From Litoreibacter albidus (GTDB taxonomy: Bacteria; Pseudomonadota; Alphaproteobacteria; Rhodobacterales; Rhodobacteraceae), in the NCBI RefSeq assembly GCF_900107015.1, contig NZ_FNOI01000002.1, positions 434,001 to 498,000 on the forward strand: a DNA stretch of 64,000 nt, in the 5' to 3' direction. Made by a program: the position numbers and the translations under genes. The notes beneath the pieces are model-generated. The model did no database searches. It saw nothing but the letters and a program-made list of their open reading frames with translations, and was not told the origin of the DNA. Shown here in pieces: positions 16,810-26,900 of this stretch; positions within the stretch are counted from its first letter, which is position 1, and the number at the start of each line of letters is the position of its first letter.

Positions 16810-18677
16810 GCCGTTTTCTAAGCACCTTCGAGCCGGTGTTGCGCCGGTTGGGCGACAGTATTGACCCCTTCGCGGAGGCCGGTACGCCGCCGCCACGCAC
16901 GTTGTGGGCGTTTTGCAAATGGTGCCTGTCGGGGGCGTGGCCGGTGCTGATATTGGCGGCGGTGTTCTCGGCGTTGGCGGGGGCTATGGAAGCGGTGACC
17001 GCGCTAATGCTGGGCTGGGTGATCGACGCCGCCGCCATCACGGGGCCGCAGGCGTTCTTTGTGCAGAACTGGCCGCTGGTGCTGATGTTTGTGGGCTTCT
17101 TCGTGATCATGCGCCCGCTGTTTTTCGGGATGAGCGCGGCGTTCAACGGCATCGTGGTGCCGCCGAACATCTACCCGTTGATCCAAAGCCGCCTGCACCG
17201 TTGGACCTTGGGGCACTCGGTTGATTACTTCGACAGCGACTTCGCGGGGCGCATTGCGCAAAAGCAGATGCAGACCGCCCGCGCCCTGACGGAAGTGACG
17301 GCGGAGACGATCAACGTGGTGGCCTTCGCGCTGGCGTCGATCGTAGGATCGGTGCTGTTGCTGGGCACGATCAGCGGCTGGGTCGCGGTTGCGCTGGCGG
17401 TTTGGCTGGTCGGCTATATCCTGATGATCCGCTGGTTCATGCCGCGCATCCGCAAGCGGTCTGCGGCACGAGCGGGCGCGCGCACCATGGTCACAGGCCA
17501 AGTGGTGGACACGATCACCAACATCAAAACGGTGAAGCTGTTTGGACATTCCAAATTCGAGGACCAGTCGGCGCTGGACGCGATGGCCGTTCTGCGTGAC
17601 CGCGCGTTGGAATTTGGCCGCCTGTCCACGGGCTTTCGCTTTGCGTTGATGACGACGGCGGGGATTTTGCCTGTGATGCTGATCGGCGGCACGGTTATGC
17701 TGTGGCAGTCCGGCATTGCGACCACCGGCGACATCGCGGCGGCGGGGGCCATTTCGATCCGCATCGCGCAGATGACGGGTTGGGTCAGCTTCTCGCTCAT
17801 GGCGATGTACGCCAATATCGGGGAGGTCGAGGACGGCATGCGCACCCTAACGCCACCACATGCCTTGCTGGACAAACACGACGCCAAAGCGCTGAGCGTG
17901 CCTGAGGGCGCGGTGCTGTTTGACAAGGTTACCTTCCGCTATGGGCGCGACGCGGGCGGCGGCATCGACGATGTCACGCTTGCCATCAAACCCGGCGAAA
18001 AGCTGGGGCTGGTTGGCGCGTCGGGGGCAGGGAAATCAACGTTGGTTAGCCTGCTTTTGCGGCTCTATGATACCGAGACGGGTGCCGTGCGCATTGATGA
18101 TCAGAACGTATCGGCTGTGACGCAGGAAAGCCTGCGCCAGCGGATTGGGATGGTCACGCAGGAGACGGCGATGTTCAACCGCTCCGCCCGCGACAACATT
18201 CTTTATGGCCGCCCCGATGCGTCCGAGGAAGAGATGATCGACGCCGCCCGCCGCGCCGAGGCGCATGAGTTCATTCTGGAGCTTGAAGACCACAAAGGGC
18301 GCACCGGATACGACGCCCATTTGGGGGAACGCGGCGTGAAACTATCGGGCGGACAGCGGCAGCGCATTGCCTTGGCCCGCGCCCTGTTGAAAGACGCACC
18401 GATCCTTGTGCTGGACGAAGCCACAAGCGCGCTGGACAGCGAAGTGGAAGCCCTGATCCAGACCGCGTTGGAGAACGCGATGGTCGGCAAAACCGTCATC
18501 GCCATCGCCCACCGGCTAAGCACCATCGCCCGCATGGACCGGATTGTAGTGCTGGAGGCGGGGCGCATTGTCGAGGACGGCACCCACAGCGCCCTGCTGG
18601 AAAAGAACGGACTTTACGCGCGCTACTGGCGGCGACAGTCCGGCGGGTTTATAGGCATAGCCGAAGCAGCCGAGTAA
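16806..18677 (+). CDS. ABC exporter half-transporter, second of a tandem pair
   Basis: The 623-residue paralogue of the preceding protein has the same architecture. Walker A GASGAGKST lies near residue 403, followed by LSGGQRQR, ILVLDEATSALD and IAHRLST. Both ATP sites of the predicted heterodimer therefore look catalytically competent, unlike many heterodimeric exporters with one degenerate site. The substrate is unknown. The pair is followed six bases later by an RNA methyltransferase gene. Confidence 0.92.
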   Translation: MSRFLSTFEPVLRRLGDSIDPFAEAGTPPPRTLWAFCKWCLSGAWPVLILAAVFSALAGAMEAVTALMLGWVIDAAAITGPQAFFVQNWPLVLMFVGFFVIMRPLFFGMSAAFNGIVVPPNIYPLIQSRLHRWTLGHSVDYFDSDFAGRIAQKQMQTARALTEVTAETINVVAFALASIVGSVLLLGTISGWVAVALAVWLVGYILMIRWFMPRIRKRSAARAGARTMVTGQVVDTITNIKTVKLFGHSKFEDQSALDAMAVLRDRALEFGRLSTGFRFALMTTAGILPVMLIGGTVMLWQSGIATTGDIAAAGAISIRIAQMTGWVSFSLMAMYANIGEVEDGMRTLTPPHALLDKHDAKALSVPEGAVLFDKVTFRYGRDAGGGIDDVTLAIKPGEKLGLVGASGAGKSTLVSLLLRLYDTETGAVRIDDQNVSAVTQESLRQRIGMVTQETAMFNRSARDNILYGRPDASEEEMIDAARRAEAHEFILELEDHKGRTGYDAHLGERGVKLSGGQRQRIALARALLKDAPILVLDEATSALDSEVEALIQTALENAMVGKTVIAIAHRLSTIARMDRIVVLEAGRIVEDGTHSALLEKNGLYARYWRRQSGGFIGIAEAAE

Positions 18678-18683
18678 GCACCC

Positions 18684-19880
18684 ATGACACAGACCATTTT
18701 GCGACTGAACCACAAGGGCGAGGGCGTGCCGGAGACGGGCGCACCGATCCCACGGACCTTGCCAAACGAGGTGGTCGAGGATGGTCGCATCGTGACGCCC
18801 TCCGCCGACCGTGTGGCAGCACCTTGCCGCCATTTCAAAAGCTGCGGCGGCTGCGCGATGCAACACGCCAGCGACGCGTTTGTCGCCGATTGGAAAACCG
18901 ATGTTGTCCGGCTGGGCCTGTCCGCGCGGGGCATCGAGACGGACATCCGCCCTATCGTGACCTCCCCCGCGCAATCGCGCCGCCGCGCCACGTTGCACGG
19001 GCGGCGCACCAAGAAGGGCGCGATGGTCGGCTTTTTCGGGCGCGGCTCTGACGCGCTGATCGAAGTGCCCGACTGCAAACTGCTGGACCCCGCAATCATC
19101 GCGGCGATCCCGATGCTGGAGGAGTTGACCGTCGCCGCCGCGTCCCGCAAGAGCACGGTCGGGCTGGTGGTCACTTTGTCCGGCTCCGGCCTAGATATCG
19201 ACGTCCGTGACGCCAAACCGCTGGAGCCGCAGAGCATTTTGGAAATGTCGGCGCTGGTGGAGCGTCATAAGCTGGCCCGCCTCAGCTGGGACGGCGAAGC
19301 CGTTGCGACCCGCGTGCCGCCGTTCCAAATTTTCGGCGCGGGGAAAGTCACCCTGCCACCCGGCGCATTTTTGCAAGCGACGGACCACGGGCAACAAGCG
19401 CTGTCCGACGCGGTGCGCGACATCTTGGGCGACGCCAAACAAGTGGTGGATCTGTTCGCAGGTTGCGGCACCTTCACCCTGCCCGCCGCCGAGAAAGCCG
19501 AAGTCTGGGCGCTGGAAGGCGAAGCGTCGCTGATCGCGGCGCTGGATGCCGGATGGCGTATGGCAACGGGGTTGAAGAAGGTGAAATCCGAGACCCGCGA
19601 CCTGTTCCGCCGCCCGTTGCTGCCACAAGAATTGCGCAAGACAGATGCGGTGATCATCGACCCGCCGCGCGCAGGCGCGGAGGCCCAGACGATTGAATTG
19701 GCGCAAAGCGGTGTGAAGCGGATCGCGGCAGTGTCGTGCAACCCGATCAGCTTTGCCCGCGACGCCAAAATCCTCATCGACGGCGGATACCGCCTAGATT
19801 GGGTGCAGCCGGTGGATCAATTCCGCTGGTCGTCGCATGTTGAGCTTGTTGCGCAGTTCACAAAACCCCATATGGGCTGA
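18684..19880 (+). CDS. RNA m5U methyltransferase family protein (RlmC/RlmD/TrmA-like)
   Basis: The protein methylates uridine C5 in rRNA or tRNA using S-adenosylmethionine. A [4Fe-4S] site is suggested by C48, C54 and C57 in PCRHFKSCGGCAMQH, plus the cysteine of VPDCKLL. The SAM site is VVDLFAGCGTFTLPAA. IDPPRAGAE and the catalytic AAVSCNPISFARD follow. At 398 residues it lacks a clear full TRAM domain. The exact target uridine cannot be told. Confidence 0.88.
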   Translation: MTQTILRLNHKGEGVPETGAPIPRTLPNEVVEDGRIVTPSADRVAAPCRHFKSCGGCAMQHASDAFVADWKTDVVRLGLSARGIETDIRPIVTSPAQSRRRATLHGRRTKKGAMVGFFGRGSDALIEVPDCKLLDPAIIAAIPMLEELTVAAASRKSTVGLVVTLSGSGLDIDVRDAKPLEPQSILEMSALVERHKLARLSWDGEAVATRVPPFQIFGAGKVTLPPGAFLQATDHGQQALSDAVRDILGDAKQVVDLFAGCGTFTLPAAEKAEVWALEGEASLIAALDAGWRMATGLKKVKSETRDLFRRPLLPQELRKTDAVIIDPPRAGAEAQTIELAQSGVKRIAAVSCNPISFARDAKILIDGGYRLDWVQPVDQFRWSSHVELVAQFTKPHMG

Positions 19881-19900
19881 AACCCATAAACGGAGCCTTT

Positions 19901-20674
19901 ATGTCCCTGCGCGCGCAAACGCAACTTTTTCTGGAACGCCCACTTACCCGAAACTTCATCCTAGGCGTCATCCTGTTTAACGCGGTCATTTTGGGACTAG
20001 AAACGGTGGAGCCTGTGATGGCGCAGGCGGCGCCGCTGATCCTCGCGCTCGATAGCATTTGCTTGGCGATTTTCGTGGTGGAACTGGCCGCGAAGCTGTT
20101 CGCGCAAGGCACGGGGTTCTTCCGGCGTGGCTGGAACCTGTTCGATTTCTTCATTGTCGGCATCGCGCTGGTGCCGGGGACCGGCGCGTTCTCGGTGCTG
20201 CGGGCGTTGCGGGTGTTGCGCCTTCTGCGGGTGCTATCGGTCGCCCCGTCCATGCGGCGCGTGGTGGAGGGGCTGGTGACCGCCCTGCCCGGCATGGCAT
20301 CGGTGTTTTTGCTGATGGCGCTGCTGTTCTACATCGGCGCGGTGGTCTCCACGAAACTGTTCGGCGCGGCCTTCCCGGAGTGGTTCGGCAACCTTGCGCT
20401 ATCAGGCTACACGCTGTTCCAAGTCATGACGCTGGAGTCGTGGTCCATGGGCATCGTGCGCCCCGTGATGGAGGTGTACCCCTACGCGTGGGCCTTCTTC
20501 TTGCCGTTCATTCTGGTGACGACATTTGCGGTGGTGAACCTATTGGTCGGCCTGATCGTGAACTCAATGCAGAACGCCCATTCGGAGGAAGAGCACGCGG
20601 CAACCGACAGCTACCGCGACGACGTGATGGCGCGGCTGAACGAGATTGAGCGGCTGATAAAAGCCCGCAGCTAG
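19901..20674 (+). CDS. Bacterial voltage-gated sodium channel (NaChBac/NavAb type)
   Basis: The 257-residue protein has six membrane segments. S4 is [13 protein letters not shown] with arginines at every third position (about R101, R104, R107, R110). The pore filter is TLESWSM at about residues 177-183, the same core motif as known bacterial Na+ channels. Residues after about 225 form an acidic, heptad-like C-terminal coiled coil expected to hold the tetramer together. Such channels are common in marine alphaproteobacteria. Its stop overlaps the convergent dxs stop. Confidence 0.92.
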   Translation: MSLRAQTQLFLERPLTRNFILGVILFNAVILGLETVEPVMAQAAPLILALDSICLAIFVVELAAKLFAQGTGFFRRGWNLFDFFIVGIALVPGTGAFSVLRALRVLRLLRVLSVAPSMRRVVEGLVTALPGMASVFLLMALLFYIGAVVSTKLFGAAFPEWFGNLALSGYTLFQVMTLESWSMGIVRPVMEVYPYAWAFFLPFILVTTFAVVNLLVGLIVNSMQNAHSEEEHAATDSYRDDVMARLNEIERLIKARS

Positions 20675-22599
20675 GCGCGGCGGGTCGCGATGTCTGCGAT
20701 GCCCAAAGTCTCCAGAACCTTGGCCTCGATCTGCGGTGCGTTCATCGCGGCGGCAGCGTACATGTCGGCGGGGCTGGCTTGGTCGATGAAGATATCGGGG
20801 AACACCATGGAGCGATATTTCAGGCCCGCGTCAAACACCGCATTGTCGGCCAAAAGCTGCGCGACGTGAGAGCCGAAGCCGCCGACGGCGCCTTCCTCAA
20901 TGGTGATCAATGCCTCGTGGTTGCGCGCAAGGTTCAGGATCGCGTCCTCGTCCAACGGCTTGGCGAAACGGGCATCGATAATGGTGGGCGTGATGCCTTT
21001 GGCGGCAAGGTTCTCGGCGGCTGTCATCACCTCTGACAGGCGGGTGCCGAAGGACAGGAGCGCGACGCGATTGCCCTCTTGGATCAAGCGGGATTTGCCG
21101 ATCTCCAGGACTTCGCCCTTCTCCGGCATCTCAACGCCGACACCTTCGCCACGCGGGTAGCGGAAGGCGATGGGGCCATCGTCATAGGCCACGGCTGTGG
21201 CAACCATATGGACCAACTCCGCCTCGTCTGCGGCGGCCATCACCACCATCCCGGGCAGGTTCGTCATAAACGCGATGTCAAAGCTGCCCGCATGCGTGGC
21301 CCCGTCAGCACCGACCAAGCCAGCGCGGTCAATCGGGAAGCGGACAGGCAGGCCTTGCAAGGCCACGTCGTGGACGATCTGGTCGTAGCCGCGTTGCAGG
21401 AAGGTCGAGTAGATCGCGCAGAACGGCTTCATACCGCCCGCCGCCAAACCGGCGGCGAATGTGACGGCGTGTTGCTCCGCAATGCCCACATCGAAGGTGC
21501 GGGAGGGATAGCGCTCCGCCATCAGGCCAAGGCCGGTGCCATCCGGCATCGCGGCGGACACGGCGACGATTTTGCTGTCTTCGGCGGCGTGCTCTACCAG
21601 CGCTTTGCCGAACACGGAAGTGTAGCTGGGCGCGTTGGAGGGGGCCTTCTTTTGTTTGCCCGTGACGAAGTCGAACTTCGCCGTAGCGTGGCCACCGTCG
21701 GCGGCATTTTCGGCGGGGGCATAGCCTTTGCCTTTTTTGGTGATCGCATGGATCAGGACCGGCCCGTCGGCGCGTAATTTCACGGTGCGCAGCACGGCCA
21801 AAAGCTGGTCCATGTCGTGGCCGTCAATTGGACCGACGTAGGAGAAGCCAAGCTCCTCAAACAACGTACCGCCGACGGTTGCGGATTTCAGCAGCTCCTT
21901 GGCGCGGCGCGCACCTTCCTGGAAGGGCGGCGGCAGCAAGGACACGGCACCTTTGGCGGCGGCTTTGAATTCTTGGAACGGCGCACCCGCATAGAGGCGC
22001 GACAGGTAGGACGACATGGCACCAGTGGGCGGCGCGATCGACATGTCGTTGTCGTTGAGGATCACGATCATCCGCTTTTTCAAATGGCCCGCGTTGTTCA
22101 TGGCCTCGAATGCCATGCCCGCGCTGATGGAGCCGTCGCCGATCACGGCGATGCAATCGCCCAAACCGTGCTCCGGCGCGCCGCCAAGATCACGGGCGAC
22201 GGCCATACCTAGGGCTGCGGAAATGGAGGTGGAGCTATGCGCCGCACCAAACGGATCGTAGGGCGACTCGCTGCGCTTGGTGAAGCCGGACAGGCCGTCT
22301 TTCTGGCGGATCGTGCGCATACGGTCGCGGCGTCCGGTGATGATTTTATGCGGATAGCACTGGTGCGACACATCCCAAATCAGGCGATCCTTAGGGGCAT
22401 CGAAGACGGCATGGATCGCGACAGTCATTTCAACCACACCAAGGCCAGCGCCAAGGTGGCCGCCGGTTTCTGAGACGGAAAACACTGTCTCCAACCGCAA
22501 CTCATGCGCGAGCTGTGCCAGCTCCGCGTCGGACATACCTTTCATGTCGGCGGGTGTGTTCACCCGATCAAGCAGGGGCGTTTGCGGTCTATCGCTCAT
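20671..22599 (-). CDS. dxs: 1-deoxy-D-xylulose-5-phosphate synthase
   Basis: Dxs condenses pyruvate and glyceraldehyde 3-phosphate, the first step of the MEP isoprenoid pathway. The 642-residue protein has the TPP motif [18 protein letters not shown], the early [17 protein letters not shown], and transketolase-type C-terminal sequence including [10 protein letters not shown]. The start ([10 protein letters not shown]) follows the ispA stop by 11 bases. It ends the xseB-ispA-dxs unit, so flux into isoprenoids and prenyl chain making are co-regulated. Confidence 0.97.
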   Translation of the reverse strand: MSDRPQTPLLDRVNTPADMKGMSDAELAQLAHELRLETVFSVSETGGHLGAGLGVVEMTVAIHAVFDAPKDRLIWDVSHQCYPHKIITGRRDRMRTIRQKDGLSGFTKRSESPYDPFGAAHSSTSISAALGMAVARDLGGAPEHGLGDCIAVIGDGSISAGMAFEAMNNAGHLKKRMIVILNDNDMSIAPPTGAMSSYLSRLYAGAPFQEFKAAAKGAVSLLPPPFQEGARRAKELLKSATVGGTLFEELGFSYVGPIDGHDMDQLLAVLRTVKLRADGPVLIHAITKKGKGYAPAENAADGGHATAKFDFVTGKQKKAPSNAPSYTSVFGKALVEHAAEDSKIVAVSAAMPDGTGLGLMAERYPSRTFDVGIAEQHAVTFAAGLAAGGMKPFCAIYSTFLQRGYDQIVHDVALQGLPVRFPIDRAGLVGADGATHAGSFDIAFMTNLPGMVVMAAADEAELVHMVATAVAYDDGPIAFRYPRGEGVGVEMPEKGEVLEIGKSRLIQEGNRVALLSFGTRLSEVMTAAENLAAKGITPTIIDARFAKPLDEDAILNLARNHEALITIEEGAVGGFGSHVAQLLADNAVFDAGLKYRSMVFPDIFIDQASPADMYAAAAMNAPQIEAKVLETLGIADIATRRA

Positions 22600-22610
22600 C
22601 TGTTTGTCCT

Positions 22611-23471
22611 TCACGTATCGCGGTCGATCACGAACCGCGCCGCTGCTTTTAGGTTGTCTGCCTCGTCGCCATAAGGGGAAAGGGCATCGCACGCACGCAC
22701 AACCAGCTCCTCTGCGCGTTTTTTCGCGCCCACCATACCAAGCAACGACACAAATGTCGCCTTACCAGCGTCCGCGTCTTTTTGCAGGCGTTTTCCCGCT
22801 TTTGCCGCGTCGCCCTCAATATCCAAGATGTCATCGGCTATCTGAAAGGCAAGCCCAAGGGCGTTGGAATAGTCGCGCAGCGGCGCGGGATCGGCCCCAG
22901 AGAGCAGCGCACCCGCCTGCGCGGACCATTCGATCAGCGCGCCGGTTTTGCCGGCCTGAAGGCGGGTTATTTCATCGAGCGTGAGCGGTGTGGGCGCGGA
23001 TTCAGCCGCGATGTCCAACGCTTGACCAAGGACCATGCCAGAGGCGCCAGCGGCCTTTGCCATGGTAGAGATCAGCGCCAAACGTCGGTCCGGCGCGACG
23101 TCGAGATCGGCCAGCACCTCAAACGCGAGGGTTTGCAAGGCGTCGCCCGTGAGTACCGCCGTGGGTTCATCCCACTGGATGTGGACCGTTGGCATTCCGC
23201 GCCGCAGATCGTCATTGTCCATGCAGGGCAAGTCGTCGTGGACAAGGCTGTAAGCGTGAATCATCTCGATGGCGGCGGCGGTTTGATCGGCCACATCCGT
23301 GGGTGCGCCGTGTAGGCGCGCGCTTTCCATCACAAGGAACGCCCGCAGCCGCTTGCCGCCCGTGCAGGTGTAGCGCATGGCGTCGGCGATGATGCCATCG
23401 AGCGGCTTCATCGACGCATCAAGCGCCGCTTGCACGCGGGTTTGCGCGTCGGTCAGGGCCGCTTGAAACAT
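22611..23471 (-). CDS. ispA: Polyprenyl (farnesyl/geranyl-type) diphosphate synthase
   Basis: The enzyme condenses isopentenyl and dimethylallyl diphosphates into farnesyl diphosphate. The first aspartate-rich motif is DDLPCMDND and the second is [19 protein letters not shown] binds the diphosphate. The 286-residue length and position between xseB and dxs are typical of ispA. The chosen ATG gives [10 protein letters not shown]; longer in-frame versions would overlap xseB. Confidence 0.93.
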   Translation of the reverse strand: MFQAALTDAQTRVQAALDASMKPLDGIIADAMRYTCTGGKRLRAFLVMESARLHGAPTDVADQTAAAIEMIHAYSLVHDDLPCMDNDDLRRGMPTVHIQWDEPTAVLTGDALQTLAFEVLADLDVAPDRRLALISTMAKAAGASGMVLGQALDIAAESAPTPLTLDEITRLQAGKTGALIEWSAQAGALLSGADPAPLRDYSNALGLAFQIADDILDIEGDAAKAGKRLQKDADAGKATFVSLLGMVGAKKRAEELVVRACDALSPYGDEADNLKAAARFVIDRDT

Positions 23472-23475
23472 CGGA

Positions 23476-23718
23476 TTACAGGCCTTCGACTGGTGTCGTA
23501 CCGCTTGGCTGGCCATCCCTGCTTAGGGTAATTTGCGCCACCTTTTCCTCAGCCTCTTTCAGCTTCGTCTCGCAGCGCTTTTTCAGTTCCGCACCGCGTT
23601 CATAAAGCTTGATGCTATCTTCCAGCGGCACGTCGCCGCGTTCCAGTTGGCCAACAACCTGCTCAAGCTCGGACATTGCCTGCTCGAAGCTCATTTCGTC
23701 TACTTTCATGTCAGCCAT
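23476..23718 (-). CDS. xseB: Exodeoxyribonuclease VII small subunit
   Basis: The 80-residue protein has the family core MSFEQAMSELEQVVGQLERG, then LEDSIKLYERG. It partners with XseA (not in this window) to degrade single-stranded DNA. It starts inside the end of the deacetylase gene (8-base overlap) and lies four bases before ispA, the usual xseB-ispA-dxs order in proteobacteria. Confidence 0.95.
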   Translation of the reverse strand: MADMKVDEMSFEQAMSELEQVVGQLERGDVPLEDSIKLYERGAELKKRCETKLKEAEEKVAQITLSRDGQPSGTTPVEGL

Positions 23719-24652
23719 GGGTGCCCCGCTTGATCAAAACTTCCAGATGCGCGCGTGTGGACGCGGCAAGGGCATCAAGATCATATCCGCCCTCCAGAGT
23801 CGAGACAACACGGCCTTGCGCGTGGGTATCGGCGACGTCGTACAGGGCCTGCGTGGCCCAGACAAAATCGGCCTCGTCCCAATTGAGATTGGCCAGCGGA
23901 TCATTGCGGTGCGCGTCGAACCCTGCCGAGATCAAAACCAGCTCTGGCTTGTAGTCATTGAGAGCGGGGAGGATCACGCGCTCGTAGACGTCGCGCAACT
24001 CCGCGCCGCCGGAGTGCGCGGCCAAAGGCACGTTCAAGATGTTGCCGGACGCGCCCGTCTCATGGGCCGCGCCGGAGCCAGGATAGAGCGGCATCTGGTG
24101 GCTGGAGATGAACAGCGCCCTGTCCTCGTCCCACAGCAGATCTTGCGTGCCATTGCCGTGGTGGACATCAAAGTCAACGACGGCAACGCGGCTTAATCCG
24201 TGCACATCCAGCGCGTGTTTGGCCGCGATGGCGATATTGCCAAAGAGGCAAAAGCCCATAGGCGTCTGCTTTTCCGCGTGGTGACCCGGCGGGCGCATGG
24301 CGGCGAACGCGTTCTGCACCTCCCCACCGAGCACCATATCGACGGCCTTCGTCATGGCACCGACACCGCGGTAAGCCGCGGTGAGCGACCCCGCCGACAT
24401 ATGCGTGTCCGCGTCCAATGCGCGCGAGCCGCTGTCCGGCGCGGCGGCGGTAATCGCGTCGATGTGCGCCTGCGGGTGGACGCGAAGAATGTCGGCGTCC
24501 GTGCCCATCGGGGCATCGACGCGGATCAGCCCGTCATCACCCAACGCATCCAGCGCGGCGTAGATCGCCATAAGACGGTCAACGCGTTCGGGGTGACCGG
24601 AGGGCGTGACATGTTGCAAGCAGTCAGTGTGGGTGATCAATGCGGTTGTCAT
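23711..24652 (-). CDS. Histone deacetylase-like amidohydrolase
   Basis: The 313-residue protein belongs to the arginase-deacetylase superfamily (AcuC/HDAC class II-like). Signatures seen are SGHPERVDRL, RPPGHHAEKQTPMGFCLFGN, and the zinc ligands in VDFDVHHGNGTQ. Bacterial members deacetylate small amides such as acetylpolyamines, or proteins; the substrate is open. It sits in the operon downstream of petR. Confidence 0.92.
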   Translation of the reverse strand: MTTALITHTDCLQHVTPSGHPERVDRLMAIYAALDALGDDGLIRVDAPMGTDADILRVHPQAHIDAITAAAPDSGSRALDADTHMSAGSLTAAYRGVGAMTKAVDMVLGGEVQNAFAAMRPPGHHAEKQTPMGFCLFGNIAIAAKHALDVHGLSRVAVVDFDVHHGNGTQDLLWDEDRALFISSHQMPLYPGSGAAHETGASGNILNVPLAAHSGGAELRDVYERVILPALNDYKPELVLISAGFDAHRNDPLANLNWDEADFVWATQALYDVADTHAQGRVVSTLEGGYDLDALAASTRAHLEVLIKRGTHG

Positions 24653-24661
24653 GGGCGATCC

Positions 24662-25369
24662 TTAATCAGGTGCAAGCATGTAGCCGGAGCCGCGCACCGT
24701 TTGCAGGTAACGCGGCTGCTTCGGGTCGGCTTCGATCTTGCGACGCAGGCGGGTGATTTGCACATCCACGGCGCGTTCTTGGGCCTGACCACGGTCGCGG
24801 CCCAAATCTTCCACCAGCTTGGCACGGCTGACCGGCTCACCAGGATTGATCGAGAAGATTTTCATCAGCGCCACCTCGGTGGCGGTCAGACGGATCAGTT
24901 CCTCGTTCCGCCACATCTCACCGCGTTCGATGTCATAGCGAATATCGCCCAGCGTTAGGGATTTGGGGGCCTCTACCACGTCTTCGGAGTTTGGCACGCG
25001 GCGCAGGATGGCGTTGATGCGCAGCAGCAGTTCCTTTGGCTCGAATGGTTTCGGCAGGTAGTCATCCGCGCCCGCCTCAAGGCCGGAAATCCGGTCACTG
25101 CTTTCGCCTTTGGCCGTCAAAAGCAGGATCGGCGTGTCGCGAGTTTGGCGCAGTTCCCGCGTGAAGGTAATCCCGTCGTCGCCCGGCATCATCACATCCA
25201 TGACGATCAGGTCAAAATCCAAACCTTCCAGCAAGCGACGCGCGTGGTCGGCATCCCGCGCTGAGGTCGTCCAGAAGCCGTTGCGGCTGAGGAATTGCTG
25301 GATCAGTTTGCGGATGCGTTCATCGTCGTCGACGATGAGCAAATGGGCGTCGTTCTGAGACAAGGCCAT
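24662..25369 (-). CDS. petR: OmpR-family response regulator (PetR-like)
   Basis: The 235-residue protein has an N-terminal receiver domain (acidic LIVDDDERIRK; phospho-site in LIVMDVMMPGDDG; lysine in YLPKPFEP) and a C-terminal winged helix ending in RLRRKIEADP, YLQTVRGSGYML. It starts directly after the stop of a MarR-type gene. This MarR-plus-OmpR arrangement matches petP-petR of Rhodobacter capsulatus, where PetR is needed for growth and lies upstream of the cytochrome bc1 genes. Here the downstream genes are the deacetylase and isoprenoid genes instead. No sensor kinase is adjacent. Confidence 0.85.
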   Translation of the reverse strand: MALSQNDAHLLIVDDDERIRKLIQQFLSRNGFWTTSARDADHARRLLEGLDFDLIVMDVMMPGDDGITFTRELRQTRDTPILLLTAKGESSDRISGLEAGADDYLPKPFEPKELLLRINAILRRVPNSEDVVEAPKSLTLGDIRYDIERGEMWRNEELIRLTATEVALMKIFSINPGEPVSRAKLVEDLGRDRGQAQERAVDVQITRLRRKIEADPKQPRYLQTVRGSGYMLAPD

Positions 25370-25882
25370 CTATGAACCCTCCTTAAATGTCTGGAAATGC
25401 CTGCGCATTTCAGGATCCATGATTTGTTCTAGCACTTGTCTGAAGCCCGCAACAGCCTCTGGGCCGGCATCGCGGTATGCGGCGCGCATGCGGCCACGCT
25501 GGGCCTCAGAGAGCTCTTTTTCCAGCTCCTGACCCGTTTCGGTCAAATAGAGGTGGCGTTCACGACGGTCTTGCTTGCCGACGCGGCTTTCGACCAAACC
25601 GTCGGCGATCAGCGCGCGGAGCACACGGTTCAAAGACTGTTTGGTGACACCCAGAATATCGAGCAGGTTGTTGACCGTATTGCCGGGGCTGCGTTTGATG
25701 AAGTGAATGGCGCGGTGGTGAGCGCGGCCATAGGCGTATTGCTGCAAGATGCGGTCGGGGTCGGCAGTAAAACCACGGTAGGCGAAGAACATAGCCTCAA
25801 TCCCGCGCCGCAGCTGGTCGTCTGTCAGAAATAGCAGGCTTTCGCCGCTCGTATGTGTTTGACCCGTCCCTCGATCTGACAT
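25370..25882 (-). CDS. petP: MarR-family regulator (PetP-like)
   Basis: The 170-residue protein has a MarR winged helix: NTVNNLLDILGVTKQSLNRV as the recognition region, then the wing VESRVGKQDRRERHLYLTETG with its conserved DRR. It is directly followed by the OmpR-type regulator, the arrangement known as petP-petR in Rhodobacter. It is divergent from ilvE, whose promoter lies in the shared gap, so control of ilvE by it is possible but unproven. Confidence 0.85.
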   Translation of the reverse strand: MSDRGTGQTHTSGESLLFLTDDQLRRGIEAMFFAYRGFTADPDRILQQYAYGRAHHRAIHFIKRSPGNTVNNLLDILGVTKQSLNRVLRALIADGLVESRVGKQDRRERHLYLTETGQELEKELSEAQRGRMRAAYRDAGPEAVAGFRQVLEQIMDPEMRRHFQTFKEGS

Positions 25883-25929
25883 TCAGTCGCTCCCGCCGTC
25901 TTGCTTTGAGACAGTTTATGTCAGCCTTG

Positions 25930-25958
25930 TTGACTTTCCAAGTATCGAATGGTAGCGA
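25930..25958 (+). promoter_or_regulatory. Possible sigma-70-like promoter for ilvE
   Basis: TTGACT and TAGCGA are separated by 17 bases in the petP-ilvE gap. The -35 element is good and the -10 weak. It lies about 70 bases before the ilvE start. Confidence 0.35.
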
Positions 25959-26030
25959 ATCCTGACTTTAATGAAATATTATGTCCGAAACGGGCGTATA
26001 CCACGCAACAAATGGAAAAGGATGAAGGTA

Positions 26031-26900
26031 ATGGCTGGTGGATATGACGATCGCGACGGCGTCATCTGGATGGATGGCAAGCTGGTGGACTGGCGCAGCG
26101 CCAACGTCCACATCCTGACCCACGGGCTGCATTACGCCTCCTCCGTCTTTGAGGGCGAGCGCTGCTACAGCGGCAAAATCTTCGAAAGCCGCAAGCACTC
26201 CGAACGCTTGCTTTATTCGGGCGACCAGCTCGACATGCCGATCCCCTACACCGTGGACGAGATCGAAGCGGCCAAATACGAAGTGCTGAAAGCCAACAAC
26301 CTGACCGACGCCTATGTGCGCGTGGTGTGCTGGCGCGGCGCGGGTGAAGACATGGGTGTCGCTTCGGCGAAGAACCCAGTGCGCATGGCCGTGGCCGCGT
26401 GGGAATGGGGTGCTTACTACGGCGACGCCAAGATGAAAGGCGCGAAACTGGACATCTCAAAGTGGAAACGCCCATCGCCCGAGACCATCCCGTGCTTCGC
26501 CAAGGCATCAGGCCTTTACATGATCTGCACCATGTCCAAACACGCGGCGGAGGCCAAAGGCTGCTCCGACGCGATGATGTTCGACTATCGCGGCTATGTG
26601 GCCGAGGCGACAGGCGCGAACATGTTCTTCGTGAAAGACGGCGAAGTTCACACGCCAAAGCCTGACTGCTTCTTGAACGGCATCACCCGTCAAACGGTCG
26701 TGGGCATGTTAAAGGACCGCCAGATCACGGTCCATGAGCGCCACATCATGCCCGAGGAGCTGGAAGGCTTCGAGCAGTGCTGGCTAACGGGCACCGCCGC
26801 CGAAGTGACGCCTGTCGGCTCCATCGGCGACTACAACTTTGAAGTCGGCGCAATCGCGCGCGACATCGCAGAAGGCTACGAGAAGCTGGTGCGGGCCTAA
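26031..26900 (+). CDS. ilvE: Branched-chain amino-acid aminotransferase
   Basis: IlvE performs the last transamination of valine, leucine and isoleucine synthesis. The protein is 289 residues from MAGGYDDRDG, with VHILTHGLHYASSVFEGERCY, the PLP-lysine region KASGLYMICTMSKHAAEA, and EATGANMFF and GITRQTV for cofactor binding. GAAGG precedes this ATG; an upstream in-frame ATG would add 20 residues without family support. It ends at a strong terminator and stands as a single gene. Confidence 0.93.
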   Translation: MAGGYDDRDGVIWMDGKLVDWRSANVHILTHGLHYASSVFEGERCYSGKIFESRKHSERLLYSGDQLDMPIPYTVDEIEAAKYEVLKANNLTDAYVRVVCWRGAGEDMGVASAKNPVRMAVAAWEWGAYYGDAKMKGAKLDISKWKRPSPETIPCFAKASGLYMICTMSKHAAEAKGCSDAMMFDYRGYVAEATGANMFFVKDGEVHTPKPDCFLNGITRQTVVGMLKDRQITVHERHIMPEELEGFEQCWLTGTAAEVTPVGSIGDYNFEVGAIARDIAEGYEKLVRA

